This document shows, piece after piece, positions 8,295 through 15,846 of a stretch of DNA of 21,333 nucleotides (positions within the stretch are counted from its first letter, which is position 1; each line of letters opens with the position of its first letter). Where the stretch lies: NCBI GenBank assembly GCA_002470515.1, contig DKML01000003.1, positions 1 to 21,333 of the forward strand, given 5' to 3'. The notes under the pieces were generated by a model. That model searched no databases, was not told the DNA's origin, and saw nothing but the letters and a program-made list of their open reading frames with translations. This stretch comes from Proteobacteria bacterium UBA7415. GTDB lineage: Bacteria > Pseudomonadota > Gammaproteobacteria > Arenicellales > Arenicellaceae. Made by a program: the position numbers and the translations under genes.

Positions 8295-9684
8295 AGTATG
8301 GGTTGTTGATGATGATTCATCTATTCGTTGGGTGCTGTCTAAAGCCTTGGAATCGGCTGGTTTTGATGTTACGGACTTTGAAGATGCTGAAGCCGTAATC
8401 GCAGCGCTTGAAACCAAGACCCCCGATGTCTTAATGACTGACATTCGAATGCCGGGAATGAGCGGTCTTGAATTAGCCAAATTAATAAAAGAGAGTAAGC
8501 CGGATGTGCCGTGTATTGTTATGACCGCGCATACAGACTTGGATAGTGCGCTTGCGTCATACGAAAGCGGTGCTTTTGAATACTTACCGAAACCGTTTGA
8601 TTTAGACGAGGCTGTACGGCTCGTTCAACGTGCTGTTGAGCCTAGTCAGGCTGGCACTGATAGCACTCTGAGCGGCGATAGCGTTGAGCCAGAAATTGAA
8701 ATAATTGGCGAAGCACCGGCGATGCAAGAGGTGTTTCGTGCAATCGGGCGACTCGCTCGATCACATATTAACGTGATGATCTGTGGTCAATCTGGTACGG
8801 GTAAAGAGCTGGTGGCCAACGCATTGCATCAGCATAGCCCAAGAGCAAAACGACCGTTCGTGGCGATCAATATTGCCGCCATTCCAGCTGAACTCCTTGA
8901 ATCTGAACTATTTGGTCATGAAAAAGGAGCCTTCACAGGCGCTCAAGCTCAAAGGTTAGGACGCTTTGAGCAAGCGCAAGGCGGAACTCTGTTTCTAGAC
9001 GAAATCGGAGAAATGCCTGCTGAACTGCAAACAAGGCTTCTACGGGTGTTGTCTGATAGGCGTTTCTATCGCGTGGGTGGGCGTCAACTTGTTGACGTAG
9101 ATGTTCGTGTGCTTGCGGCGACAAATCGAAACTTAGAGCGTCAGGTTGAAGAAGGCCACTTTCGTGAAGACCTATATCACCGTCTCAATGTGATTCGTAT
9201 TAATCTGCCATCATTATCAGAACGAGCCCAAGATGTGACGTTGCTGGCTGAACGATTTTTAAAAGAGAGTGCGCGTGAGCTACAAGTAGAACGTAAGGTT
9301 CTTACCCCAGAGGCCGTTGATTGTCTGCAATCATACGAGTGGCCGGGCAATGTGCGCCAGTTAGAAAACATATGTCGATGGATTACGGTAATGGCGCCAG
9401 CAAACAAGGTGACGATGGATGACTTGCCAAAAGAGATTACTGGTTTTAAGCCAGAAGTGAGAATTAGCGATTGGCAGCAGGCACTGGCGCAGCACGCTCA
9501 CTCGCGCGTGCTGCTGGGAAAACAGGATATTTTGCTGGAGCTAACACAGCAATTCGAAAGTACATTATTAACGCTAGCTCTTGAACACACCGATGGGCAT
9601 AGGCAGAATGCAGCTAAGCTACTGGGTTGGGGAAGAAATACCTTAACTCGCAAACTTAAAGAACTTGGTCTAGATGCGGTCTAA
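8287..9684 (+). CDS. ntrC: Nitrogen regulation response regulator NtrC (sigma54 activator)
   Basis: Sigma54-dependent enhancer-binding activator (also glnG), 465 aa. The receiver domain spans 1-120 with acidic pocket D8-D10, phospho-acceptor D52, T80 and K102. The AAA+ domain spans about 137-380 with Walker A GQSGTGKE (167-174), the sigma54-contact loop GAFTGA (214-219) and Walker [13 protein letters not shown]. The Fis-type helix-turn-helix is at the C-terminus ([22 protein letters not shown]). The start is GTG (8287-8289), read as Met, with AGGAGG just upstream (8276-8281) inside ntrB. It should act on the glnA site at 5434-5448. It ends in TAA. Confidence 0.97.
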   Translation: MSKVWVVDDDSSIRWVLSKALESAGFDVTDFEDAEAVIAALETKTPDVLMTDIRMPGMSGLELAKLIKESKPDVPCIVMTAHTDLDSALASYESGAFEYLPKPFDLDEAVRLVQRAVEPSQAGTDSTLSGDSVEPEIEIIGEAPAMQEVFRAIGRLARSHINVMICGQSGTGKELVANALHQHSPRAKRPFVAINIAAIPAELLESELFGHEKGAFTGAQAQRLGRFEQAQGGTLFLDEIGEMPAELQTRLLRVLSDRRFYRVGGRQLVDVDVRVLAATNRNLERQVEEGHFREDLYHRLNVIRINLPSLSERAQDVTLLAERFLKESARELQVERKVLTPEAVDCLQSYEWPGNVRQLENICRWITVMAPANKVTMDDLPKEITGFKPEVRISDWQQALAQHAHSRVLLGKQDILLELTQQFESTLLTLALEHTDGHRQNAAKLLGWGRNTLTRKLKELGLDAV

Positions 9685-9875
9685 ATTAGTCAAAAAATAG
9701 TTTAAGCTATGTACGCCCTGTTTTAGTTGAAAAAATTTCAGATGAAGGCAACTAGTTGACGTGAGTTAGCTGGGGTGAGTTTCTCTAAGAAACGGTGAAT
9801 AGACTGTAATAGTGAATGCCAATTAGGATTAAACGTTGTAACGGTTTTGTTGCGCAATAACGGACTACATAAAAA

Positions 9876-10553
9876 ATGAATCGACCTCTACTCAAACAAG
9901 TTTGCCTGATAGTTTTGCTCGTCATGCTTGCTACTCCAGCAAAAGCCCAAACAAACTATGTTACTGACGATTTTGAAATAATGTTTAGGGCGGGGCCTAG
10001 TGTACAGAATAAGATTATTAGACCATTGCGCAGCGGTACGCTGCTGGAAGTGTTGGACGATGATGCGGGTAATGGCCACAGCCAAGTAAAAACATCACGA
10101 GGTGAGATAGGCTATGTACTAACTCGTTTTATAAGTGATAGCGTTCCTGCCAAAAACCAATTGGGCAGAATGGAAGAGCGGTTAGCGTCTTTAACGGCAG
10201 ACCCTGGTGACTTGCGTGCAGAGCTGGCGGATGCACAAGAAAGTAATGAATTGCTGATTGCCGAAAATGTGAGTTTAGCGACGCGATTAAAAATAGCACA
10301 AGATCGAATAGAGGAAATTACAAATATTTCGGGTGATTCGATTCAGTTAACCGAAGAGGCAGAGCGTTTGAATAATGAAGTACAACAATTGTTGTTACAA
10401 GTTGATGACTTTCGTATTCAAACCGAAACATTGAGAGATACTGCAGATAACAAAACCCGACTAGTTACGACAGGAACGATCCTTGTCGGTATTTTTCTAG
10501 GCTGGATCTTGTCGCTAGCAGGAGGCAGACGTCGAAATCGTTCCAACTGGTAG
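9876..10553 (+). CDS. SH3-domain membrane-anchored envelope protein (YgiM-like, TIGR04211 type)
   Basis: A 225 aa envelope protein with a clear domain order. A signal peptide covers 1-24 (LIVLLVMLATPAKA/QTN). A bacterial SH3 domain spans about 27-88 (YVTDDFEIMFRAGPS, IIRPLRSGTLLEVL, QVKTSRGEIGYVLTRFI). A coiled coil rich in Glu, Gln and Leu spans about 95-190. A C-terminal transmembrane helix (TTGTILVGIFLGWILSLAGG) follows, with a basic cytoplasmic tail RRRNRSNW. This is the architecture of the gammaproteobacterial YgiM family. It would sit in the inner membrane with its SH3 domain in the periplasm; the ligand is unknown, though SH3b domains often bind peptidoglycan. It ends in TAG. Confidence 0.87.
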   Translation: MNRPLLKQVCLIVLLVMLATPAKAQTNYVTDDFEIMFRAGPSVQNKIIRPLRSGTLLEVLDDDAGNGHSQVKTSRGEIGYVLTRFISDSVPAKNQLGRMEERLASLTADPGDLRAELADAQESNELLIAENVSLATRLKIAQDRIEEITNISGDSIQLTEEAERLNNEVQQLLLQVDDFRIQTETLRDTADNKTRLVTTGTILVGIFLGWILSLAGGRRRNRSNW

Positions 10554-10632
10554 CATTCGCTGCAATATTTTTAATGCTCTATCGGTATTGGTGTTGATTC
10601 CTTGTTATCCAAAATTTTTTTAAACGCTATTT

Positions 10633-11163
10633 ATGAACCAACTATTCCTGCAAGGCCTGTTTACTCTACTTCTTTGTGTTGCTACGTTAGCGCAGGCTCA
10701 GTGGCAAGTTGACGAAAACGTATTGTCAAATTCTACACCAAGCGCACTAGCAACAGGTGTAGTTGAGTTAGATGCGGAAGCAACAGAGGCTTTGGCAAAA
10801 TTTGAGGCCGCAAAATGCTCTAATGGAGGCACCGAAAAACGTGCTTTTATCGATTTCTCTACTAAGAATTCTGTTGAGGCAAACTATGTTGGGTCAGTAG
10901 CGCAGTCATTTTCCACGACTCTTCAATTGACGGGATTAACGCCAGAACTGAATGAATTAAGCAGTCGCTCGGTACGCTTTCTGTTTGAGCTTGATCGACT
11001 CGGCGAGGTTAAATCAATCACGGTTTTTGCTAAAGAAAGCGACACAGGTCTTAGGCAATTTGTGACGGAGTTAATTCGAAAGACGGCACCGTTTCCTACG
11101 TATGATTCGATTGTTGATGAGTGTTTCGAATCATTGGTCATCAGCGCAATATTTGATTTCTAG
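10633..11163 (+). CDS. Exported protein with a TonB-C-like C-terminal domain, function unknown
   Basis: A 176 aa protein not assigned to a named family. A signal peptide is clear (LFLQGLFTLLLCVATLAQAQ, cleavage near residue 22). The C-terminal ~65 residues (VRFLFELDRLGEVKSITVFAKE, LIRKTAPFPTY, VISAIFDF) resemble the TonB/TolA C-terminal fold: a first strand with 'D..G.V', a helix ending in 'PFP', and a last strand 'F.F'. This likeness is inferred from pattern, not a search. Only two cysteines occur in the mature part, C62 and C164, which could form a disulphide in the periplasm. There is no membrane anchor other than the signal, so it is not a complete TonB. It ends in TAG. Confidence 0.6.
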   Translation: MNQLFLQGLFTLLLCVATLAQAQWQVDENVLSNSTPSALATGVVELDAEATEALAKFEAAKCSNGGTEKRAFIDFSTKNSVEANYVGSVAQSFSTTLQLTGLTPELNELSSRSVRFLFELDRLGEVKSITVFAKESDTGLRQFVTELIRKTAPFPTYDSIVDECFESLVISAIFDF

Positions 11164-11238
11164 AGGACGTGTTGAACAAGTTTCATTTGAAGGTCCTGGT
11201 CAGAGTAATGCTGTTAAAAACTTTTTCGCCTAAATAAT

Positions 11239-11760
11239 ATGGGAATCATTCTGCATCGTGATCTGACCATGAACGGCAAGGTCTACAAAGCCGGCGAATC
11301 GGTGCCTTGGTGGTTGGTTTACCCATTCTTCATTTTCCACATGGGTATGTTTGGCGCGTCTGGATTTTTTATGGCGTATGGCAGCGATGTTGAGCTTTCT
11401 TTCCTATATATGCACGGCGGGATAGCAATAGTTACCTACCTAATATTCTATTGGGCTATTTTTGGCCCAGAAACCGTAAAGTGGCTTTTAATAGATTCGG
11501 TGTTGGGTGTGTTTGGAATCGTTGCCCAGCTCGGCTGGATACTCGCGTTCTTCGACAAAACTCTTGCAGACTATAGTGTCGCCAGACACTTCATTCCCTT
11601 TACTTATTACGTGCTGTATACCTTTTTATTGCACCGAGCAATCTTGGACTTCGGTGGCGGTACACGCGACGAAGCCAAACGCAATACCATTAACTGGTAC
11701 TACCTTGGCTTCTCTATAATCGTTTACTCTTATTTGGTGTTCGGCGTACCGGCTATTTAG
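11239..11760 (+). CDS. Conserved-looking four-helix membrane protein, function unknown
   Basis: A 173 aa hydrophobic protein that I do not recognise. About 30 polar N-terminal residues (LHRDLTMNGKVYKAGESVPWW) are followed by about four or five helices: LVYPFFIFHMGMFGASGFFMAY, FLYMHGGIAIVTYLIFYWAIF, LIDSVLGVFGIVAQLGWILAFF, FIPFTYYVLYTFLLHRAIL and YYLGFSIIVYSYLVFGV. Trp, Tyr and Phe are abundant, and His residues occur in or near helices (FHMG, YMHGG, ARHFIPF, LLHRA); heme or metal binding is possible but not supported by a known motif. It stands 75 bases after the preceding gene on the same strand. It ends in TAG. Confidence 0.75.
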   Translation: MGIILHRDLTMNGKVYKAGESVPWWLVYPFFIFHMGMFGASGFFMAYGSDVELSFLYMHGGIAIVTYLIFYWAIFGPETVKWLLIDSVLGVFGIVAQLGWILAFFDKTLADYSVARHFIPFTYYVLYTFLLHRAILDFGGGTRDEAKRNTINWYYLGFSIIVYSYLVFGVPAI

Positions 11761-11806
11761 CCGCTGTAAGTTAGCCCCAGTACGCTAGCAACGGTATGAT
11801 TTTGGC

Positions 11807-12277
11807 TTAGCCTTGCACCGAGCGCAGCATCCACGCTGTTTTTTCATGTACGCGCATTCTGTCCGAAATCAACGCTGCTGAGGATTCGTCGTCAGCGTCT
11901 TGAGCAATGACCAACGCTTCGCGGCAAGTTTTAACCACTTGTTCGTGACCAGATGTTAGCAGCTTGACCATTTCATCAGCGGTTGGAATTGAATCCACTT
12001 CATTGATTCTACTCAACGTGGCAAATGCTTTATAAGTGCCTGGTGCCGGTTCGCCAAGGCTCCTTATTCGTTCAGCAATCTCATCAACTGCTACAGCTAG
12101 CTCCGTGTAATGAACCTCGAACATTTGATGTAACTGTGGAAACATTGGCCCTGTTACATTCCAATGAAAGTTGTGAGTCTGTAAATACAGAGTGTAGGAG
12201 TCCGCTAATAATGCGCCAAGTTGCTCAGCAATTTTCTTTCGTGCAACATCTGAAATACCAATATCGATTGTGTTCAT
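11807..12277 (-). CDS. dps: Dps-family ferritin-like DNA-protecting protein
   Basis: A 156 aa Dps/miniferritin that stores iron by oxidising Fe(II) with peroxide and protects DNA in stress. The inter-subunit ferroxidase centre is intact: H38 (in [10 protein letters not shown]), H50, D65 and E69 ([11 protein letters not shown]), with the family spacings of 12, 15 and 4. The length is standard. The N-terminus is short with few basic residues, so DNA binding by a Lys-rich tail as in E. coli is not obvious. A GAGGAA ribosome binding site precedes the ATG, and a good sigma70 promoter lies about 38 bases further upstream. It ends in TAA and is convergent with the four-helix membrane protein gene. 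Confidence 0.95.
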   Translation of the reverse strand: MNTIDIGISDVARKKIAEQLGALLADSYTLYLQTHNFHWNVTGPMFPQLHQMFEVHYTELAVAVDEIAERIRSLGEPAPGTYKAFATLSRINEVDSIPTADEMVKLLTSGHEQVVKTCREALVIAQDADDESSAALISDRMRVHEKTAWMLRSVQG

Positions 12278-12583
12278 AGATTCCTCAATTAATGTGATGC
12301 ATGTCAGTGGGTGAATTATATGGCTCGCTTATGGTTCAGTAAAACAGTCTAATCTGTACGTTATCTTCTATTTAACAGAACCATGAGAATGGGTGTCGTC
12401 AACACACCGATGTTTATACAATGCGTAGTAAACGAACGCGAAACTATTGAAACGAATTTCTACAAAGCGAAAAACTGAAATCGTATACACTTCGGTAAAC
12501 AAAACCCACTCGTTCTTTGACCTTAGCTGTACCTATACGAGCGCATTCGAAAGAGAGCCCTTTAAACCTCAAATTAGTAAGTG
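12278..12583. other. Intergenic region between dps and the polysaccharide operon
   Basis: About 306 bases between divergent genes. The left part carries the dps promoter and leader. The right part should hold the promoter of the polysaccharide operon, but no -35/-10 pair with acceptable spacing stands out: TTGACC at 12517 and TATACG at 12534 are only 11 bases apart. I see no terminator, repeat or RNA gene in it. Confidence 0.5.
12315..12343 (-). promoter_or_regulatory. Sigma70 promoter of dps
   Basis: On the minus strand a perfect TATAAT (-10, 12315-12320) follows TTTACT (-35, 12338-12343) with a 17-base spacer. Transcription should start near 12308, leaving a ~30-base leader carrying the GAGGAA ribosome binding site of dps. 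Sigma S could also use this -10. Confidence 0.65.
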
Positions 12584-13612
12584 ATGGCAGTGAATAAAAA
12601 GATTTTGATTACTGGTGGTGCTGGCTTCATAGGCGTGAACTCCGCTAATGCTTTTGCTAAATCCGGGTGGCGTGTTTGTATACTCGATAACTTATCGCGC
12701 AAAGGGGCTCAACTGAATCTAGATTGGCTAATGGAGAGAGTTGAAATAGAGTTTAAGCAGGTAGATATTCGTAATGCCGACGAGGTTTCTAGCGTTTTTA
12801 AAAACTACCAACCTGACGTAGTGCTGCATCTTGCAGCCCAGGTAGCTGTAACTACCTCGGTAGTCAATCCACGTGAGGATTTTGAAATTAACGCTGCGGG
12901 AACACTTAATGTGCTCGAAGCACTTCGCCTAGAATGCCCAGAAACGTTTTTCATTAATGCATCGACCAATAAGGTTTATGGAAAAATGGAAGACCTTGGA
13001 GTTGTGGAGCGTAACGGTCGTTATGAATACGCTGACCTTATGAGTGGCGTATCTGAAATTCGTTCGCTGGATTTTCATTCCCCGTACGGATGATCCAAAG
13101 GCGTGGCAGATCAATATACTATTGATTACTCGCGGGTATACGGCCTTAAAACAGTAACCCTCAGGCAGTCTTGTATCTATGGACCACGCCAATTTGGTAT
13201 TGAAGACCAAGGTTGGGTTGCTTGGTTTACGATAGCGGCAATGCTAGATAAAGAAATTACTGTGTATGGAAACGGTATGCAGATACGAGACGTATTGCAC
13301 GTAGATGATCTAGTGCGGGCCTATCAAGCGGTGATCGAAAAGCAAGACCAGATAAGTGGACAATCCTTTAATATTGGTGGCGGTACAAAAAATACTTTAT
13401 CTCTACTAGAGCTTCTAGAGCGCTTAAGAACGACATTGGGAAAAGACATAAATTTGCGCTGGGATGATTGGCGTCCTGGCGATCAACCGGTGTTTGTCTG
13501 CGATGTAAGCAAAGCTAAAAAGGAACTTGGTTGGCAGCCAACGATTGATGTTGATGCCGGTGTGCTAAAGCTTATTGAATGGGTGAAAGATCATTCTGAT
13601 TTGTTTGCCTAG
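12584..13612 (+). CDS. NAD-dependent nucleotide-sugar epimerase (RfbE/CDP-paratose 2-epimerase-like), interrupted by in-frame TGA
   Basis: An extended short-chain dehydrogenase that modifies a nucleotide sugar; the segments HSPYG.SK, RQSCIYGPRQFGIEDQGWVAWF and the 342-codon length fit the RfbE/CDP-paratose (tyvelose) 2-epimerase group. The Rossmann motif TGGAGFIG is at residues 10-17. The catalytic YxxxK motif is Y168 to K172. Codon 170 inside that motif is TGA (13091-13093), where relatives normally have Cys (SPYGCSKG). The reading frame and homology continue unbroken from SKGVADQY to the TAG at 13610. So this is one gene, either with UGA decoded or read through, or with a single nonsense change; a restart at GTG 13103 would lack half the active site. 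The start is taken at ATG 12584; GTG at 12581 and 12590 are possible. First gene of the operon. Confidence 0.85.
13091..13093 (+). other. In-frame TGA at the conserved Cys position of the epimerase
   Basis: TGA replaces the Cys codon expected in SPYGCSK, between the catalytic Tyr (SPYG side) and Lys (SK side). The following base is T, not the C of a typically leaky stop. A perfect 7-bp stem (13110-13116 with 13120-13126, loop TAC) begins 16 bases after the codon. Its distance suits a bacterial SECIS element, but the loop lacks the G normally required. Confidence 0.8.
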
Positions 13613-13647
13613 CAAGCGGACATAATACAACCGAAAAATATTGGGTT

Positions 13648-14469
13648 ATGAGTAAAACGTTAACTGTCATATCTGCAGGAAGTGGCTCTCAAAGAGCTAA
13701 GCTGCTTGAATTGTGGAATTACCGCGAACTAGCTTGGAGTATGACGCTGCGAGATATTAAGGTGCGGTACAAGCAAACCGTACTGGGTGTTGCATGGGCA
13801 GTTTTGCAGCCCGTGGTAACGATGATCATTTTCACCGTGATATTTGGTGGCCTCGCGAAAATTCCTTCAGATGGATTTCCTTATCCGGTATTCGTTTACT
13901 CTGGTTTACTTGCGTGGAACCTGTTTGCTACGTCGGTTAGCACCGCTGGGAGTTCGATGGTGGGTGCAGCGAATATGATCTCAAAGGTCTATTTTCCTCG
14001 ATTGATTGTTCCGTTGGCATCGATGGGTGTGGCGGTTATAGACTTTTTGGTATCTTTCTTAGTTCTGATGATTTTGATGGTTATCTATAGCATCGTGCCT
14101 TCGGTTCAAATATTTCTTTTTCCTCTATTTCTATTGGGCTTGGTATTAACCTCGATTGGTGTGGGAACCTGATTGGCCGCAATTACTGTCTCGTATAGGG
14201 ATTTTAGGTTTGTTGTTCCGTTTACCATTCAGATATGGATGTATATTACTCCCGTAATCTATCCCGCTAGTTTTATTCCAGAGGCGTATCGGTGGATGGT
14301 TTACCTAAATCCTATTTTTGGCTGGGTTACCGGAATTAAATCGGCCACCCTAGGAACGCCAATTGATTGGCTTGCTGTTGCCTGTTCTTCGGCATGGATG
14401 GTCTTTTTGTTATGGCTTGGGATGTCATACTTTATTAAAGCTGAACGTCGCTTCGCGGACATTATTTAA
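13648..14469 (+). CDS. Wzm-type ABC-2 polysaccharide export permease, interrupted by in-frame TGA
   Basis: Inner-membrane permease of an ABC-2 glycan exporter (Wzm/RfbA/KpsM group), 273 codons. The N-terminal amphipathic segment (ELAWSMTLRDIKVRYKQTVLG) is typical, followed by six membrane segments: TM1 about 47-68, TM2 about 85-107, TM3 about 122-150, TM4 about 153-176, TM5 about 191-210 (FVVPFTIQIWMYITPVIYP) and TM6 near 245. Codon 175 is TGA (14170-14172) at the cytoplasmic-side end of TM4, where relatives commonly have Trp ('GVG.WL.A..V.YRD'). The frame continues intact through LAAITVSYRDFRF to a TAA at 14467. A restart at TTG 14173 could in theory give a split permease. It is 35 bases after the epimerase and 3 bases before its ATPase. 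Symbol wzm is withheld because the exported glycan is unknown. Confidence 0.87.
14170..14172 (+). other. In-frame TGA at the usual Trp position of the Wzm-type permease
   Basis: TGA stands where the family usually has TGG (Trp) just before the 'LAA..V.YRDFR' loop. Homology is continuous on both sides in one frame. The next base is T and the following codon is TTG. No recoding hairpin is evident directly downstream. Confidence 0.8.
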
Positions 14470-14472
14470 ATC

Positions 14473-15717
14473 ATGACTGACTTTTCTCTTAAAGCTGAAA
14501 ATCTTGGAAAGGAGTATCTAATAGGCGGTGCAGAAGTACGCCACGATACCTTTCGTGAAATGTTAACAAGTGCTATTTCTAGCCCACTAAAAAAGCTTAA
14601 GCGTTTAAGCGGCCGCGACGCCGACCAAGAGCGTTTCTGGGCATTAAAGGATCTCAATTTTGAAATTCAGCAAGGCGAAAAAATTGGGATTATTGGCCAC
14701 AATGGTGCGGGTAAGAGCACACTACTAAAAGTGCTAAGTCGTATTACACCTCCTACCCAAGGGCAAATTCAGATTCGAGGTAGAGTGGCTAGCTTGTTAG
14801 AAGTCGGCACGGGGTTTCATCCAGAGCTGACTGGCCGCGAAAATATATTTCTAAACGGTTCTATTTTGGGAATGCCACGCGCTCAAATACGTAAGTGCTT
14901 TGATGAAATCGTGAGTTTCGCTGAAGTTGAAAAATTTATTGATACGCCAGTTAAACGATATTCAAGTGGAATGTACGTGCGTTTGGCTTTTTCAGTTGCC
15001 GCACATTTAGACTCAGATGTGTTAATCGTTGATGAGGTTCTAGCCGTTGGCGACAAAAAATTCCAAGACCGGTCGCTGGGTAAATTGGATGACATGGGGG
15101 CGCAAGGTCGCACGGTTCTATTTGTTAGCCACAATCTCAGTATGGTCAATCAACTGTGCTCGCGGACGATGCTCTTGGAGCAAGGGGAACTTGTTACTTT
15201 TGATGACACAATCGAAACGATTAAGACTTATGGTGAGCACCGCAAAAACACCAGAGGGTCCAAAGAGAAAGGGTTTACTGGGCCCCTACTAGGGGCTTTG
15301 GAAGTACTGTCTATGACTATCAACGGTGACACTGAGAACTACGATGTTGTTTTGGATCCTCTTAATGAGCTTAGGGTAGAGCTTGACGTTAACAACCATA
15401 AAACGCTTAAGGAGTTTCGTGCCACATTATCACTGGTTTACAAAGGCGAAGTGGTTGTATCACAACACAGTTCACACTTGGCTGAAATGTTAGAAAAAGG
15501 TAAGCACAGGTTTGTTTTTGAGTTTCCTTCAAAAATGCTTTCACCTGGAGATTATTCATGTCGCTTGATGCTTGATGACGATGCTACCAATCAATGGATT
15601 TGGGGTGAGCACCAAGGCAGCATTGATGTAGTCGAAACATGGGCTCAAGATTATCAGCCAAAGAAATATATGGGCGTAATAAACTTTCTACCGACGGCTA
15701 AGCACGAGCGCCTATAG
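14473..15717 (+). CDS. Wzt-type ABC transporter ATPase with C-terminal carbohydrate-binding-like domain
   Basis: Cytosolic ATPase partner of the preceding permease, 414 aa. The nucleotide-binding domain spans about 1-245 with Walker A GHNGAGKS (75-82), the export-type signature YSSGM (163-167), Walker B VLIVDEVLA (183-191) and switch His220 (FVSHN). The segment PTQGQIQIRGRVASLLEVGTGFHPELTGREN is diagnostic for polysaccharide exporters. The extra ~160 C-terminal residues match in size and beta-rich character the Wzt C-terminal domain, which in O9a-type systems recognises the capped end of the glycan. A methyltransferase gene follows, so a methylated cap is a reasonable idea. No internal TGA. 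It ends in TAG, the last bases of which begin a 22-bp tandem repeat. Confidence 0.94.
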   Translation: MTDFSLKAENLGKEYLIGGAEVRHDTFREMLTSAISSPLKKLKRLSGRDADQERFWALKDLNFEIQQGEKIGIIGHNGAGKSTLLKVLSRITPPTQGQIQIRGRVASLLEVGTGFHPELTGRENIFLNGSILGMPRAQIRKCFDEIVSFAEVEKFIDTPVKRYSSGMYVRLAFSVAAHLDSDVLIVDEVLAVGDKKFQDRSLGKLDDMGAQGRTVLFVSHNLSMVNQLCSRTMLLEQGELVTFDDTIETIKTYGEHRKNTRGSKEKGFTGPLLGALEVLSMTINGDTENYDVVLDPLNELRVELDVNNHKTLKEFRATLSLVYKGEVVVSQHSSHLAEMLEKGKHRFVFEFPSKMLSPGDYSCRLMLDDDATNQWIWGEHQGSIDVVETWAQDYQPKKYMGVINFLPTAKHERL

Positions 15718-15759
15718 AATAAAATATTAAAAGCATCAGAATAAAATATCAAAAGCATC
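15716..15759. repeat. Tandem duplication of a 22-bp unit at the 3' end of the Wzt-like gene
   Basis: Unit 1 (15716-15737) and unit 2 (15738-15759) are identical except for one T/C difference at 15728/15750. Each unit begins AGAATAAAATAT and ends AAAAGCATC. The first unit starts with the last two bases of the TAG stop codon, so extra copies would not alter the protein. This looks like a recent slippage or duplication event. Confidence 0.9.
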
Positions 15760-15846
15760 TTTGCTCTGCATGAGCGGTCAAAAAGTTAGCCAGACTTGTT
15801 TTGTGTCGGCAATGGCACTTTATCTTGCTTGTTGAGGTTTCTATCA

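Noticed and set aside
12383..12478. A 31-codon open frame (ATG to TGA) in the dps/epimerase gap
   Set aside because: It has no ribosome binding site, no recognisable composition or homology, and would be the only TGA-ended gene in the window. Most likely chance.
12517..12539. TTGACC and TATACG as a promoter of the polysaccharide operon
   Set aside because: The spacer is only 11 bases, too short for a sigma70 promoter.
13103..13612. The second half of the epimerase as a separate gene starting at GTG
   Set aside because: It would begin after the catalytic YxxxK motif and lack the Rossmann domain. It continues the same frame and homology as 12584-13090, so it is the 3' part of one gene.
14173..14469. 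The second half of the permease as a separate gene starting at TTG
   Set aside because: It would hold only the last two helices of an ABC-2 permease. Frame and homology continue directly from the upstream part, so a single gene with an in-frame TGA is the simpler description.
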